Shown: positions 18,116 to 26,103 of the stretch, one piece after another
How the letters are laid out: every line of letters starts with the position of its first letter
Numbering within the stretch: the first letter of the stretch is position 1
Assembly (NCBI RefSeq): GCF_938045225.1
Contig: NZ_CALINL010000010.1
Location: 1-54,612 of the forward strand
Direction: 5' to 3'
DNA length: 54,612 bases
Source of the DNA: an uncultured Campylobacter sp.
GTDB taxonomy: Bacteria; Campylobacterota; Campylobacteria; Campylobacterales; Campylobacteraceae
Notes under the pieces: generated by a model
Databases searched by the model: none
What the model saw: only the letters and a program-made list of their open reading frames with translations
What the model was told of the DNA's origin: nothing
Program-made: the position numbers and the translations under genes

Positions 18116-18715
18116 TTACGCCTTTATCAGCTCCAAAATTTTCTTTATTTTGTCGACCGATTTTATACCGTTTTCGTCCTCGACTTTTGAGTTTAGATCG
18201 AGCACTCGCGGGTTAAATTTGATTGCTTCGTGCGCGTTGTGCTCTCCGATACCGCCCGCCATGCCGAAATCAAATTTGACCGCACGCAAAATTTCCCAAT
18301 CAAAGCTAATACCGTTGCCGCCGGCATTTTCGCCTTTGCAGTCAAAAAGCGGCATATCGCAAAGCGCGGTATCTACTGTAGGAAGCGCATCTAGCACGCT
18401 ATAGACGCGCCAAACCTCTAGCCCCATCGCCTTTAAATTTTCGTACAAATTTGAGCTAACCTCGCCGTGGATCTGCGCGACGTCAAGCGAGACAAATTCG
18501 CAGATTTCCATTATCTCGCAGTCGCTTTGCCCGGCAAAAACGCCGACGCATTTTTTGCCGACCGCATGCACGATGTCCGCTATCTCGCGCGCCGTCTGAG
18601 TGCTTACTTGACGTTTGCTTTTAGCAAATATCGCGCCTAAAAAATCAACGTCCAAACTCGCCACGTCGCGCGCCTCAGCAGGCGTTTTGATACCGCAAAT
18701 TTTAACCAGCGTCAC
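18116..18715 (-). CDS. trpF: phosphoribosylanthranilate isomerase TrpF
   Basis: Amadori rearrangement step of tryptophan synthesis. 199 residues. The N-terminus LVKICGIKTPAEA carries the catalytic Cys7, and the catalytic Asp lies in LFDCKGENAGGNG, with phosphate-binding GGIGEHN near the C-terminus. It overlaps trpGD by four bases (ATGA type) and is co-transcribed with it. trpC is not in the window. Confidence 0.95.
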   Translation of the reverse strand: MTLVKICGIKTPAEARDVASLDVDFLGAIFAKSKRQVSTQTAREIADIVHAVGKKCVGVFAGQSDCEIMEICEFVSLDVAQIHGEVSSNLYENLKAMGLEVWRVYSVLDALPTVDTALCDMPLFDCKGENAGGNGISFDWEILRAVKFDFGMAGGIGEHNAHEAIKFNPRVLDLNSKVEDENGIKSVDKIKKILELIKA

Positions 18716-20325
18716 GCTTCGCCTCGTATGTAGTCCTCGAAGTAGCGATAAACTTTACCGCTTTTTATCGCGTTCAGGATGACCTCTTTTGCCTGCGCGG
18801 GGCTATCCGCGACGCCTGCCGCATATAGCGCAAACATCGCGTTTAGCACGACGACGTCAAATTTCGGTCCGTCCAGCTCGCCTTTTAAAATTTGCTTTAA
18901 AATTTCGGCGTTTTGCTCAGGCGTGCCGCCCTCGATCTCGCTGTGAAACGCCCGTTTGAAGCCAAACTGCTCGGGCGTGATGCTGTACTCGCTGATCTGT
19001 CCGCCTCGTAGCTCCACGACGCGCGTCTCATCGCATAGACTGATCTCGTCAAGTCCGTCCTCGCCGCGAACTACCAGCGCTCGCTCGCGTCCTAGTAGCT
19101 GTAGCGTCTCGGCGTAGAGGCGCAAAACGGGCTTATGATAGACGCCTACGAGCTGATTTTTGAGCGCTAAATTTGGATTTAGCAGCGGGCCAAGTACGTT
19201 AAAAACCGTGCGGATACCTAGGCGCTGGCGCACTTCGCCCACTTCGCCCACTAACGGATGGAAAAAGGGCGCATGGAAAAAGGCTAAATTTTTATCGTTT
19301 AGTAGCTCGCGCTGTCGCAGGAGCGAATTTGAGCTATGAACGCCCAAAATTTCCAGCACGTCCGAGCTGCCCGATTTGCTAGAAACGGCCTTATTGCCGT
19401 GCTTTGCGACTTTGACGCCAAGGCTTGCGAGGATAAACGCGACGGTCGTCGAGATATTTATCGTTTTAAAGCCGTCGCCGCCCGTGCCGCAAAGGTCGAT
19501 CATCGGCGAAGGATCGCGGTATGTTTGCGAGTATTTTAGGATGTTTTTAGCCAGGCTTGCTAGGCTTTGCGGATAGAGGCTTTTTTCGCTGATTAGCACC
19601 AAAAGTGCGGCTAGCTGCGTGATCTCGTACTCTTTGCTCGCGATGATTTCGCAAATTTGCTCAAAGTCGCGGTCGTCCAGGCGCTCGTTTTCTTGTAGTT
19701 TGATTAGAAACGGCTTGAGCGGGCGGATTTTAGGCTCTTTGGCGACTTCGGCCGCAGGCGTGGCTTCGTAGTTGATGAAATTTTCGATGATTTTTTTGCC
19801 GTACTGCGTGAAGTAGCTCTCTGGGTGAAACTGGATACCGAAAATCGGCCTGTCTCTCACGCTAAGCGCCATCACCACGCCGTCCTCGCTCACGGCTGTG
19901 GCCTGCAAATTTGACGGTAGCTCGTCCACGTAAAGCGAGTGGTAGCGCATGACCTCAAATTCGTCCGGCAGTCCCGTAAATAACGGCTCTTTGCGGCTGA
20001 CTTTTATGAGCGAAGTTTTGCCGTGATAGGGCTTTTCTAGGCGTTTGATCTTTGCGCCGTAAACGAGTCCGATCGCCTGATGTCCGAGGCAGATACCAAG
20101 GATCGGCGCGGCGATGTCGCTTCGTAAAATCTCTAAACAAATGCCGCTATCTTGCGGGTGTTTTGGGCCCGGGCTTAGCACGATTTTGCTCGGATTTAGC
20201 CTGCGGATCTCATCCAGGGTAATCTTGTCGTTGCGCACGCAGCGCACTTCCTCGTCGGTTAGTTCGCGTAGATACTGCTCTACGTTGAATACGAAACTGT
20301 CGTAGTTGTCTATCAATAAAATCAT
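18712..20325 (-). CDS. trpGD: fused TrpG-TrpD: anthranilate synthase amidotransferase and anthranilate phosphoribosyltransferase
   Basis: 537 residues made of two enzymes. Residues 1-190 are the class I glutaminase: nucleophile Cys79 in ILGICLGHQ and the His-x-Glu pair in IQFHPESYF. Residues about 205-537 are the phosphoribosyltransferase, with the DLCGTGGDGFKTINIS phosphate loop. The glutaminase feeds ammonia to TrpE; the second domain adds PRPP to anthranilate. The same fusion occurs in C. jejuni and in enteric bacteria. About 450 bases of repeat-rich DNA separate it from trpE. Confidence 0.95.
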   Translation of the reverse strand: MILLIDNYDSFVFNVEQYLRELTDEEVRCVRNDKITLDEIRRLNPSKIVLSPGPKHPQDSGICLEILRSDIAAPILGICLGHQAIGLVYGAKIKRLEKPYHGKTSLIKVSRKEPLFTGLPDEFEVMRYHSLYVDELPSNLQATAVSEDGVVMALSVRDRPIFGIQFHPESYFTQYGKKIIENFINYEATPAAEVAKEPKIRPLKPFLIKLQENERLDDRDFEQICEIIASKEYEITQLAALLVLISEKSLYPQSLASLAKNILKYSQTYRDPSPMIDLCGTGGDGFKTINISTTVAFILASLGVKVAKHGNKAVSSKSGSSDVLEILGVHSSNSLLRQRELLNDKNLAFFHAPFFHPLVGEVGEVRQRLGIRTVFNVLGPLLNPNLALKNQLVGVYHKPVLRLYAETLQLLGRERALVVRGEDGLDEISLCDETRVVELRGGQISEYSITPEQFGFKRAFHSEIEGGTPEQNAEILKQILKGELDGPKFDVVVLNAMFALYAAGVADSPAQAKEVILNAIKSGKVYRYFEDYIRGEA

Positions 20326-20346
20326 TTCTTTCCTTTTGTACGGCTT

Positions 20347-20480
20347 GTCTTTTTCCTTTATACTTCGTTGGATTTAAATTTTACTCGGTCACTACCGACG
20401 AGGTAGCTCCCGTCGTAAAATTTAAATCCGCCTCGTCTAAAGGAAAAATACTTCGCCTTATCGTTTTATATTCAAATTTG
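20347..20480 (+). repeat. dispersed palindromic repeat, copy 2
   Basis: A 134-base near-copy of 7763-7897. In this copy the arms are a perfect 15-base inverted repeat, GGATTTAAATTTTAC and its complement. The match runs from GTCTTTTT through TATATTCAAATTTG. It lies directly upstream of trpGD, inside the leader if trpE and trpGD share a transcript. Confidence 0.85.
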
Positions 20481-20496
20481 AAGCCAAATTTACCCA

Positions 20497-20512
20497 CCGA
20501 GACCCGCACCTT
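20497..20512 (+). repeat. 16-base module next to copy 2
   Basis: CCGAGACCCGCACCTT, the exact reverse complement of 7948-7963. Thirteen bases covering its end (20502-20514) also occur, reverse-complemented, within the trpE coding region at 20952-20964. Confidence 0.7.
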
Positions 20513-20574
20513 GAAAATGTTAAATTTTGTCTCTAAAAAATTTTTAAAATTTTACGACCGAAAAGCTTTCGCCT

Positions 20575-20613
20575 CCAAATTTCGTGCTAAGCGTTAGCGA
20601 AGCCGAAATTTGG
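20575..20613. repeat. inverted repeat in the trpE-trpGD gap
   Basis: CCAAATTTCG and its exact complement enclose a 19-base centre that itself contains GCTAAGCGTTAGC, giving a stem-loop within a stem-loop. Confidence 0.6.
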
Positions 20614-20674
20614 TAGGTAACCGCTTTGAGCGAGTAATATTTTAAAAATTTACTTTCTGTAAAACTGAATTTTT

Positions 20675-20722
20675 GGGAGAGGAAGGGGGTTCTACTTACG
20701 AAGCGTCGCCCCTTCCTCTCCC
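20675..20722. repeat. strong 14-base hairpin in the trpE-trpGD gap
   Basis: GGGAGAGGAAGGGG and its perfect complement are separated by 20 bases. There is no T run, so it is not a simple terminator. It could be a dispersed repeat or an RNA-stabilising element. Confidence 0.7.
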
Positions 20723-20740
20723 AAGCCCTCTCTAACACCA

Positions 20741-20772
20741 CTGCACGTGAGAGGTTGCTGCACTACGTGCAG
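20741..20772. repeat. hairpin directly after trpE
   Basis: CTGCACGT and ACGTGCAG form a perfect eight-base stem that ends two bases from the trpE stop codon. With the 14-base hairpin beside it, it probably shapes the trpE mRNA 3' end. Confidence 0.55.
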
Positions 20773-20773
20773 G

Positions 20774-22141
20774 TCAAATTTCCCTTGCGTTTTTCGAAAA
20801 CACGTTTAGTACCGAGGCGCGTTTTTTGCAAATTTCTTTATATTCGTATTCCGGCACGCTATCTATCACGATGCCAGCTCCTGCCTGCACGAAAATTTCG
20901 GCGAAATTTCCACCAAGCTCGCCGCACGTTAAATTTGACTCGTTTGCGCCGTCAAGGTGCGGGTTATGCCGGCCAGCATCAAATTTAGCGTCAAATTTAC
21001 GCGCAAATATCGCGCTTCTAATTAAAATCGCCATTTGCGCGTCGCCGTTAAAGTGGAAAAATCCGATGCCGCCGCCGTAGGCGTTGCGCCTATAGGGCTC
21101 AAGCTCGGCGATGATCTCCATGGCGCGGATTTTCGGCGTACCGCTGAGCGTGCCTGCGGGAAAGATACTGCCGACCGCGTCAAATGCGTCTAGATCGTCC
21201 GCCTTCGCGCCGTAGACGTCGCTCACGATGTGCATCACGCTCTCGTAGCGCACTATGCGCATGGCGTTTTTGACCGCGACGCTTTTTGGCTTGCTGACGC
21301 GGCCGATGTCGTTGCGGGCGAGGTCGATGAGCATTTTGTGCTCGGCTAGCTCCTTTTCGTCGCTTAGCAGTTCGCTCTCGAGCGCAGCATCCTCCATCGC
21401 GTCCCTGCCGCGTCCGCGAGTGCCTGCGATAGGTGCGACGTAGATTTTGCCCTCTTTGATCTCGCAGACTAGCTCGGGGCTAGAGCCCGCGACGTCGCCG
21501 TAAGGTGTCGGAAAGTGAAACATATATGGGCTAGGATTTGCCTCGCTCAAGGCTCGGTAAAAATCCAAGCTATCCATGTCCGAGGCTAGTTTTAGCTGTT
21601 CGCTTAGCACGACTTGGAAGACGTCGCCGCTTTTTAGGTACTCTTTGGCGCGCTTTGCGATGTTTAGAAAATGCTCTTTTTCGCCGTCTAAATCGGTTAA
21701 AATTTTATATTTGTTCTGTCTTGTTGCGCGTTGTTCCTTGGCGGCTGCTTCGTCGTCTGCGCTAAATTTAACTAAAAAATCGTAATACCGCTCGCTATCG
21801 CCGTAAAAGCTGTAAATTTTGCTATTTTTATCAAAGTGCAGATAGGCGTGGGCGTTAGCGTAGAAAAAGTCGGGGAAATCGTACTGCGAGGCGTTAAATT
21901 CGGGTATTTTTTCAAAATATTTTATCCCGCCGTAGCCCAGCACTCCAAACAGTCCCGCAAAAGGGGCGTCAAATTTTTGAGCTTTAAAATAGCTCTTAAG
22001 CCCTGCAAAATCGGTCTGTTCGCTACTGATATACTCGCAGTCGATACCGACGATAGTCTGCGTCGTGTCCTCGGCGAGGTAGGAGTTGGCAAATCTCTCG
22101 CGGATCTTTTCGTAATAAAAAACGGGGCTCAAAAGTAACAT
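20774..22141 (-). CDS. trpE: anthranilate synthase component I TrpE
   Basis: Makes anthranilate from chorismate with ammonia from TrpG. 455 residues. The chorismate-binding core is complete: SSPELVCEIKEGKIYVAPIAGTRGRG, split here as ELVCEIKEGK and PIAGTRGRG, then LARNDIGRV, GTLSGTPKIRAME and GGGIGF. Position in the trp cluster favours TrpE over PabB; the canonical LLES feedback motif is not evident in the short N-terminus. Between IRSAIF and VQAGAGIV, where the family usually has about ten residues, there are about 38, including RHNPHLDGANESNL. This insert is unusual. Confidence 0.9.
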   Translation of the reverse strand: MLLLSPVFYYEKIRERFANSYLAEDTTQTIVGIDCEYISSEQTDFAGLKSYFKAQKFDAPFAGLFGVLGYGGIKYFEKIPEFNASQYDFPDFFYANAHAYLHFDKNSKIYSFYGDSERYYDFLVKFSADDEAAAKEQRATRQNKYKILTDLDGEKEHFLNIAKRAKEYLKSGDVFQVVLSEQLKLASDMDSLDFYRALSEANPSPYMFHFPTPYGDVAGSSPELVCEIKEGKIYVAPIAGTRGRGRDAMEDAALESELLSDEKELAEHKMLIDLARNDIGRVSKPKSVAVKNAMRIVRYESVMHIVSDVYGAKADDLDAFDAVGSIFPAGTLSGTPKIRAMEIIAELEPYRRNAYGGGIGFFHFNGDAQMAILIRSAIFARKFDAKFDAGRHNPHLDGANESNLTCGELGGNFAEIFVQAGAGIVIDSVPEYEYKEICKKRASVLNVFSKNAREI

Positions 22142-22164
22142 AAAATATCCTTTAATGAGCGTAG

Positions 22165-22190
22165 ATTATATAAAAATTAAGCTTAATTTT
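22165..22190 (-). promoter_or_regulatory. trpE promoter with an 18-base palindrome
   Basis: On the minus strand, TATAAT (22165-22170) precedes the trpE ATG by about 23 bases. Directly upstream of it is the perfect palindrome AAAATTAAGCTTAATTTT (22173-22190), in the -10/-35 spacer, a good position for a repressor operator. Confidence 0.5.
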
Positions 22191-22204
22191 CATTTGACGG
22201 TGGC

Positions 22205-22475
22205 GTCAAAAAGCTCGCGTTCTAGCCTCTGCGCCGTATCTGGCCGTGACGCTTTTTGGCTTTCTGGTACGCAATAGATACAGGCGCGGATGCGAAATCG
22301 ATGAATGTTTTGCGTTTGGATTGTTTTTCTCGCCGAGTAAATCGCTATTAAGTGCAGTATATTTATAGCGTTCTCGCTGTGGACGTAACGCAGATTTTCC
22401 TTCTTTGATCTTGGCAGATCGGCTCGGGACTATAGGGCCCGCTACGTAGCCGTAGTGGGCCGAAAATAGGGGCGC
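22205..22475 (-). pseudogene. decayed trpE/pabB-like relic
   Basis: No open frame, but the minus strand can be aligned with TrpE in order. YGYVAG matches YGDVAG, KIKEGK matches EIKEGK, ALNSDLLGEK matches ALESELLSDEK and KPKSVT matches KPKSVA, with frameshifts and deletions between. It corresponds to about residues 213-295 of TrpE. It lies just upstream of trpE in the same orientation, so it is probably what remains of a second chorismate-utilising enzyme or a tandem duplicate. The rest of the 22142-22639 gap shows nothing I recognise apart from the trpE promoter. Confidence 0.7.
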
Positions 22476-22639
22476 ATTCGGGTCTTGTAACCAAACTAGA
22501 GCGTTTGTTGGTAGCAGTCGAGACTATTCACATGCGATTTTTAGATAATTTTGTCATCAATAAATCAGCTAAAATTTTTTGCGCATTGTTCACGATACGC
22601 GCCTTGCGAAAACAGACTATCAAGATAGCTAGAAAAGAT

Positions 22640-23080
22640 TTACTTTGTCATATCGTTTAGTAGATTTGCTTGCGCTGCGCTTAGTTTGCTCACCGCTTCG
22701 CACTCCTGCGCACCGTATCTAGTAGCGATATCTTTTACGTCCTCGTACGCGATCACGGTTTTGTCGCCATCTTTGTAAAACAAAAATTTAAGCGGCATCT
22801 CAAGCGCAATCTTGGGCTCACACTGCATCAAAAGCGTGCCGACTTTTGGCGAGCCTACTATCACCACCGTTGTATCGGCCATCTTAAGCCCCACTTTATC
22901 CGCTAGTTTTGAGTGTTCAATCACGTCAAATACCGTTATATTGCGAGACGCTACGACTTTTTCAAATTTTTTTACCGCTTCGTCCACGCTAAGATCGCTT
23001 TGTGCGGTGGTCAGGTGGGACGCGTTTAGTGCGCCAGCCAGTGCGGTAGCAGCCGCGAATGTAACTATAGATTTCTTCAT
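22640..23080 (-). CDS. secreted DUF302 family protein
   Basis: 146 residues. Signal peptide MKKSIVTFAAATALAGALNA with cleavage around residue 20, so periplasmic. The mature part matches the DUF302 pattern: TVFDVIEHSKLADKVGL, VVIVGSPKVGTLLMQCEPKIALEMP and LKFLFYKDGDKTVIAYED. The function of DUF302 is unknown to me; it is often linked to sulfur or stress genes, and TauE-type exporters are adjacent here. It is transcribed away from the TauE fragment. Confidence 0.8.
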   Translation of the reverse strand: MKKSIVTFAAATALAGALNASHLTTAQSDLSVDEAVKKFEKVVASRNITVFDVIEHSKLADKVGLKMADTTVVIVGSPKVGTLLMQCEPKIALEMPLKFLFYKDGDKTVIAYEDVKDIATRYGAQECEAVSKLSAAQANLLNDMTK

Positions 23081-23150
23081 ATTTTATCCTTTAAAAAACG
23101 ATAATTATAAATTAAAACAGTAAATGTTAAAGTCATGGCAAGGAAATAAA

Positions 23151-23426
23151 ATGCAAGAAATGATCTCTTTTTTGAGTTTACGATACATTCTTATCGGTGT
23201 GGCCGTAGGTTTTATCAGTGGATTTTTCGGTATCGGCGTCGGCATCGTCGTAGTGCCTACGGCGATGTTTTTTGGCTACGATATCAAATATGTTATCGGC
23301 GTTAGTATCATTCAGATGATCTTTAGTTTGATATTTGGTTCGTTCGTAAATTTTAAAAACAAAATTCTAGATGTCGCGCCTGCGCTGGGGATTTTTGCCT
23401 GCGGCGCGCTTAGTAGCGGCTTCTAG
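23151..23426 (+). pseudogene. truncated TauE/SafE permease (N-terminal third)
   Basis: Starts at ATG 23151 after an AAGGAA site and encodes about 91 residues paralogous to the intact gene at 23585: GFISGFFGIGVGIVVVPT against GFLSGFLGIGGGAAAVPI, and IKYVIGVSIIQMIFSLIFGS against VKYAIGVSVLQMVFSSVYGS. It ends abruptly after GALSSGF, where the paralog continues with three more quarters of transmembrane segments. A full permease has about 250 residues, so this one cannot work alone. The homology breaks near 23424, where unrelated opposite-strand sequence begins. Confidence 0.75.
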
Positions 23427-23507
23427 CTCTAGCTCGCTTTGACCTGCCGTGACGCCGGCAAAGGCCAAATTTAACCCCGCAAAAATCATCAAAAACAATC
23501 TTTTCAA
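23425..23507 (-). pseudogene. 5' remnant of an exported-protein gene
   Basis: On the minus strand an AAGGGA site precedes TTG at 23507, followed by KRLFLMIFAGLNLAFAG, a convincing signal peptide, then about ten more residues. The frame then runs into the TauE fragment. It looks like the beginning of a periplasmic protein gene that lost its body at the same junction. Which protein it was cannot be told. Confidence 0.4.
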
Positions 23508-23584
23508 TAACTTCCCTTTTTTAAATTTTAAAATTAATTTTACCCAAAAACGGCTAAAATCGGATTTTACTTTAAGGCGAGATT

Positions 23585-24337
23585 ATGGAAATTTTATCGG
23601 TTGCGTCGATCGGATACGTATGTTTGGGGCTATTTGTCGGCTTTTTGTCTGGATTTTTGGGCATCGGTGGCGGCGCGGCAGCCGTGCCGATACTCGTATT
23701 TTTGGGCTTTGACGTCAAATACGCAATCGGCGTAAGCGTCCTTCAGATGGTATTTAGCTCGGTTTACGGCTCGCTTTTAAATCTCAAAAACAAGACCGTC
23801 GATCTAAAGCCCGCCCTGGTGCTCGGCATCGGCGGCTTTTGCGGGGCGAGCGCGAGCGGCTTTATCGTAGCGAGCGTTCCGTCGAAATTTTTGCTGCTTA
23901 CGCTTATCTGCATTCAAACTTTTAACGTTATTAAGCTGTTTTTTAAAAATCCTGAGCCAAAAGGCGCGCAAAATCCCTCTCTCGTTCCGCTTTTTTTCGT
24001 CGGGCTTTTCGTCGGCGCGGTGGCTATCAGCGTGGGTATCGGCGGTTCGGTCATCATAATGCCTGTCTTGATAAATTTTCTTAATTACGATATAAAAAAG
24101 GCTGTCAGCACTGGACTATTTTTCGTGATATTTTCGTCGATTTCTGGTTTTATTAGCCTCGCCTCGCAAGGACTCGTGCAGTACGAAGTGGGCGTTTTGG
24201 TCGGTATCGGCTCGCTTATAAGCGTGAGATTTGGCGTAGCTTTAGCGCAAAAGATCGACCGCACCGTCCAAAAAAGATGCCTGCTTGCGCTTATCTCCAC
24301 GACGCTAATTATAATGATAAATAAGCTTTTTGCTTAA
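23585..24337 (+). CDS. TauE/SafE family membrane permease
   Basis: 250 residues with about eight hydrophobic segments. The duplicated family motif appears twice, GFLSGFLGIGGGAAAVPIL near 20-38 and AVAISVGIGGSVIIMPVLI near 145-163, as expected for the two half-repeats. Members export organosulfur compounds or sulfite (TauE, SafE), but the substrate cannot be assigned here. A truncated paralog lies just upstream and a DUF302 gene further up. Confidence 0.88.
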   Translation: MEILSVASIGYVCLGLFVGFLSGFLGIGGGAAAVPILVFLGFDVKYAIGVSVLQMVFSSVYGSLLNLKNKTVDLKPALVLGIGGFCGASASGFIVASVPSKFLLLTLICIQTFNVIKLFFKNPEPKGAQNPSLVPLFFVGLFVGAVAISVGIGGSVIIMPVLINFLNYDIKKAVSTGLFFVIFSSISGFISLASQGLVQYEVGVLVGIGSLISVRFGVALAQKIDRTVQKRCLLALISTTLIIMINKLFA

Positions 24338-24390
24338 ATTTGAGTTTATGGATTTAAAACAATACGATTAAATTTGCGAGAAATAAGGGA

Positions 24391-24410
24391 GCGGGGCAAA
24401 TTTACCCCGC
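24391..24410 (-). terminator. possible terminator of the methyltransferase gene
   Basis: GCGGGG/CCCCGC stem 17-36 bases after the methyltransferase stop on the minus strand. The following sequence is T-rich but interrupted, so efficiency is uncertain. Confidence 0.45.
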
Positions 24411-24426
24411 CCGTCTTCAAGTAAAA

Positions 24427-26010
24427 TCAGAAATTTTCTAAAAATCCGCCGTCGATTAGCTTTAACTCAAGGTCTTTTACGTAGTTTTCGGCTGCTTTTT
24501 GGTATTCGTTTTTGCTGACGGTTTTTATTGCTTCGCCGTTTTTGAGGGCAAACTCCAGTTTACGATCTTGTGCGAATTTTGCCGTTTGCTTTACGATATT
24601 TTCGGGCGAGTTTTCGCCGTTAAATTTAAGAGCGATAAAGGCATCAAACTGAGAAAAATTTGCCGGTACGTTTAGTTCGTCAGCGATTTTGATCACCGGT
24701 TCATCTGCGGCACTAAAATACTCAAAATATCCGCGTACCCGCTCTTTTAGGCGGCTTTTACCTACTTCGTAAACGACTTTTGGTCGCTCGTAGGTCGTTA
24801 GCTTAGCGCAGTCTGCGGCTAAAATCTCCATAAAGCCAAAATACGCCGATTTTACCGCATTTTCGTCGTCTTTTAAAAGCGCTGCGACGTCGGCAAAATT
24901 TACGCTTGCCGGATAAACGTCGTTAAAGACTTGATAAAGCCAGTCGTACTCAGGCTTCATCGCGATATTTTTGATGTTTAGGTAGCCGTTTTTCGTTTTG
25001 CTAAAGTCTGCCGATATATGCAGCTTGCAAAGTTCGTCCACGCCGATATTTACGCTAAAATCGTTTGGAACGAGCTCTTTGTGCACTATCATACTGCGTC
25101 TGAAAATATTATTGGTTAAAAAATCAAGCATCTGCTCTTTTTCGATACGCGAGCTAAAATTTGCGTCTATATACGAGTCAAACTCTTCCAGCCCCAAATT
25201 TGACTGAAAAACATCCTCGAGTCCGACTTCGGCAAGATATGCTAGGTCATTTTTCTCTAGACTATTTGCAAAATCTTTAAAATAAATCGGATTATTAAAA
25301 GCTTCCAAATACTCGTGAGCTATGTATGAGTCGTTCATCGTTAGAATATAATCAATATGAAATTTTAGACTTTCGAAATTTACAAAAATTTGACTCGCAT
25401 TGCCGTCTTTTTGGCAAAATTTGGCGTATTCTCCCAGCACCTTTAAAAGCTCTCTAGCCTTAGCTACCTTTGCGGTTTCTCCCTTTATGTCCTTGGTGCC
25501 AAACATTAAAAAATCTCTGATCGTATCCTTGATCTTCCAGCCCGGGTAGACGTTGTAGCTCACGTAAGCGACGCCGTTAGGACTCAAAAATCGCTTGATG
25601 GTTTTTAGGATCGCGTCCTTTACGATGCCCGGCACCCAACTATAAACGCCGTGGCAGATGATGTAGTCAAATTTGCCGTAATCTCTCACATCCGCATCCG
25701 TAAAATCGCAGATATCTTTTGCTTTAAATTCGATATTATCCACGCGCATTTGTGCGGCTAGCTCTTTGGCTTTATTTATCTGCACTTCACTTAGATCTAT
25801 GCCTAGCACCTTTGCTCGCGGATTTGCGATGGCAAAAGGAAATAAATTTCCGCCGTAGCTGCAGCCGATTTCAAGCACTCTAGCCGTTTTGGACGGTGGC
25901 GGAGTTAGCGATAAAAACGAAGCCAAAGCCTCAAGTCGCGCAGGCGAAGTTTCGGGGAAAGCGGCCGAGATATATGGAAGCTCGTCTTAGGATTTTTGGA
26001 TGTCGTTCAT
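24427..26010 (-). pseudogene. class I SAM methyltransferase with regulatory domain, stop at codon 8
   Basis: The long open part (25926-24427) has the SAM loop VLEIGCSYGGNL, DLSEVQINKA and ICHGVYSWV, then a methyltransferase-regulatory region (about 240-330) and a C-terminal winged-helix-like part; targets of this family are mostly unknown. The natural start is ATG at 26010. MNDIQKS is followed by TAA (25987-25989) and then, in the same frame, DELPYISAAFPETSPARLEALASF, the usual N-terminus with Y-D-E-L-P expected where the stop is. TAC to TAA is one base. Reinitiation at TTG 25926 would lose the conserved N-terminus. Confidence 0.75.
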
Positions 26011-26071
26011 TTTAAGGCCTTAGGTTAAAATATTTTTTACGATGATACAGCAACGCCTATTAAATAAGGGT

Positions 26072-26101
26072 AAATTCGGGCGGTCACAACAGCCCGAATT
26101 T
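26072..26101 (-). terminator. hairpin after the DASS carrier gene
   Basis: AAATTCGGGC and its complement form a perfect ten-base stem directly after the stop codon at 26104. The T run is weak. Confidence 0.5.
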
Positions 26102-26103
26102 GA

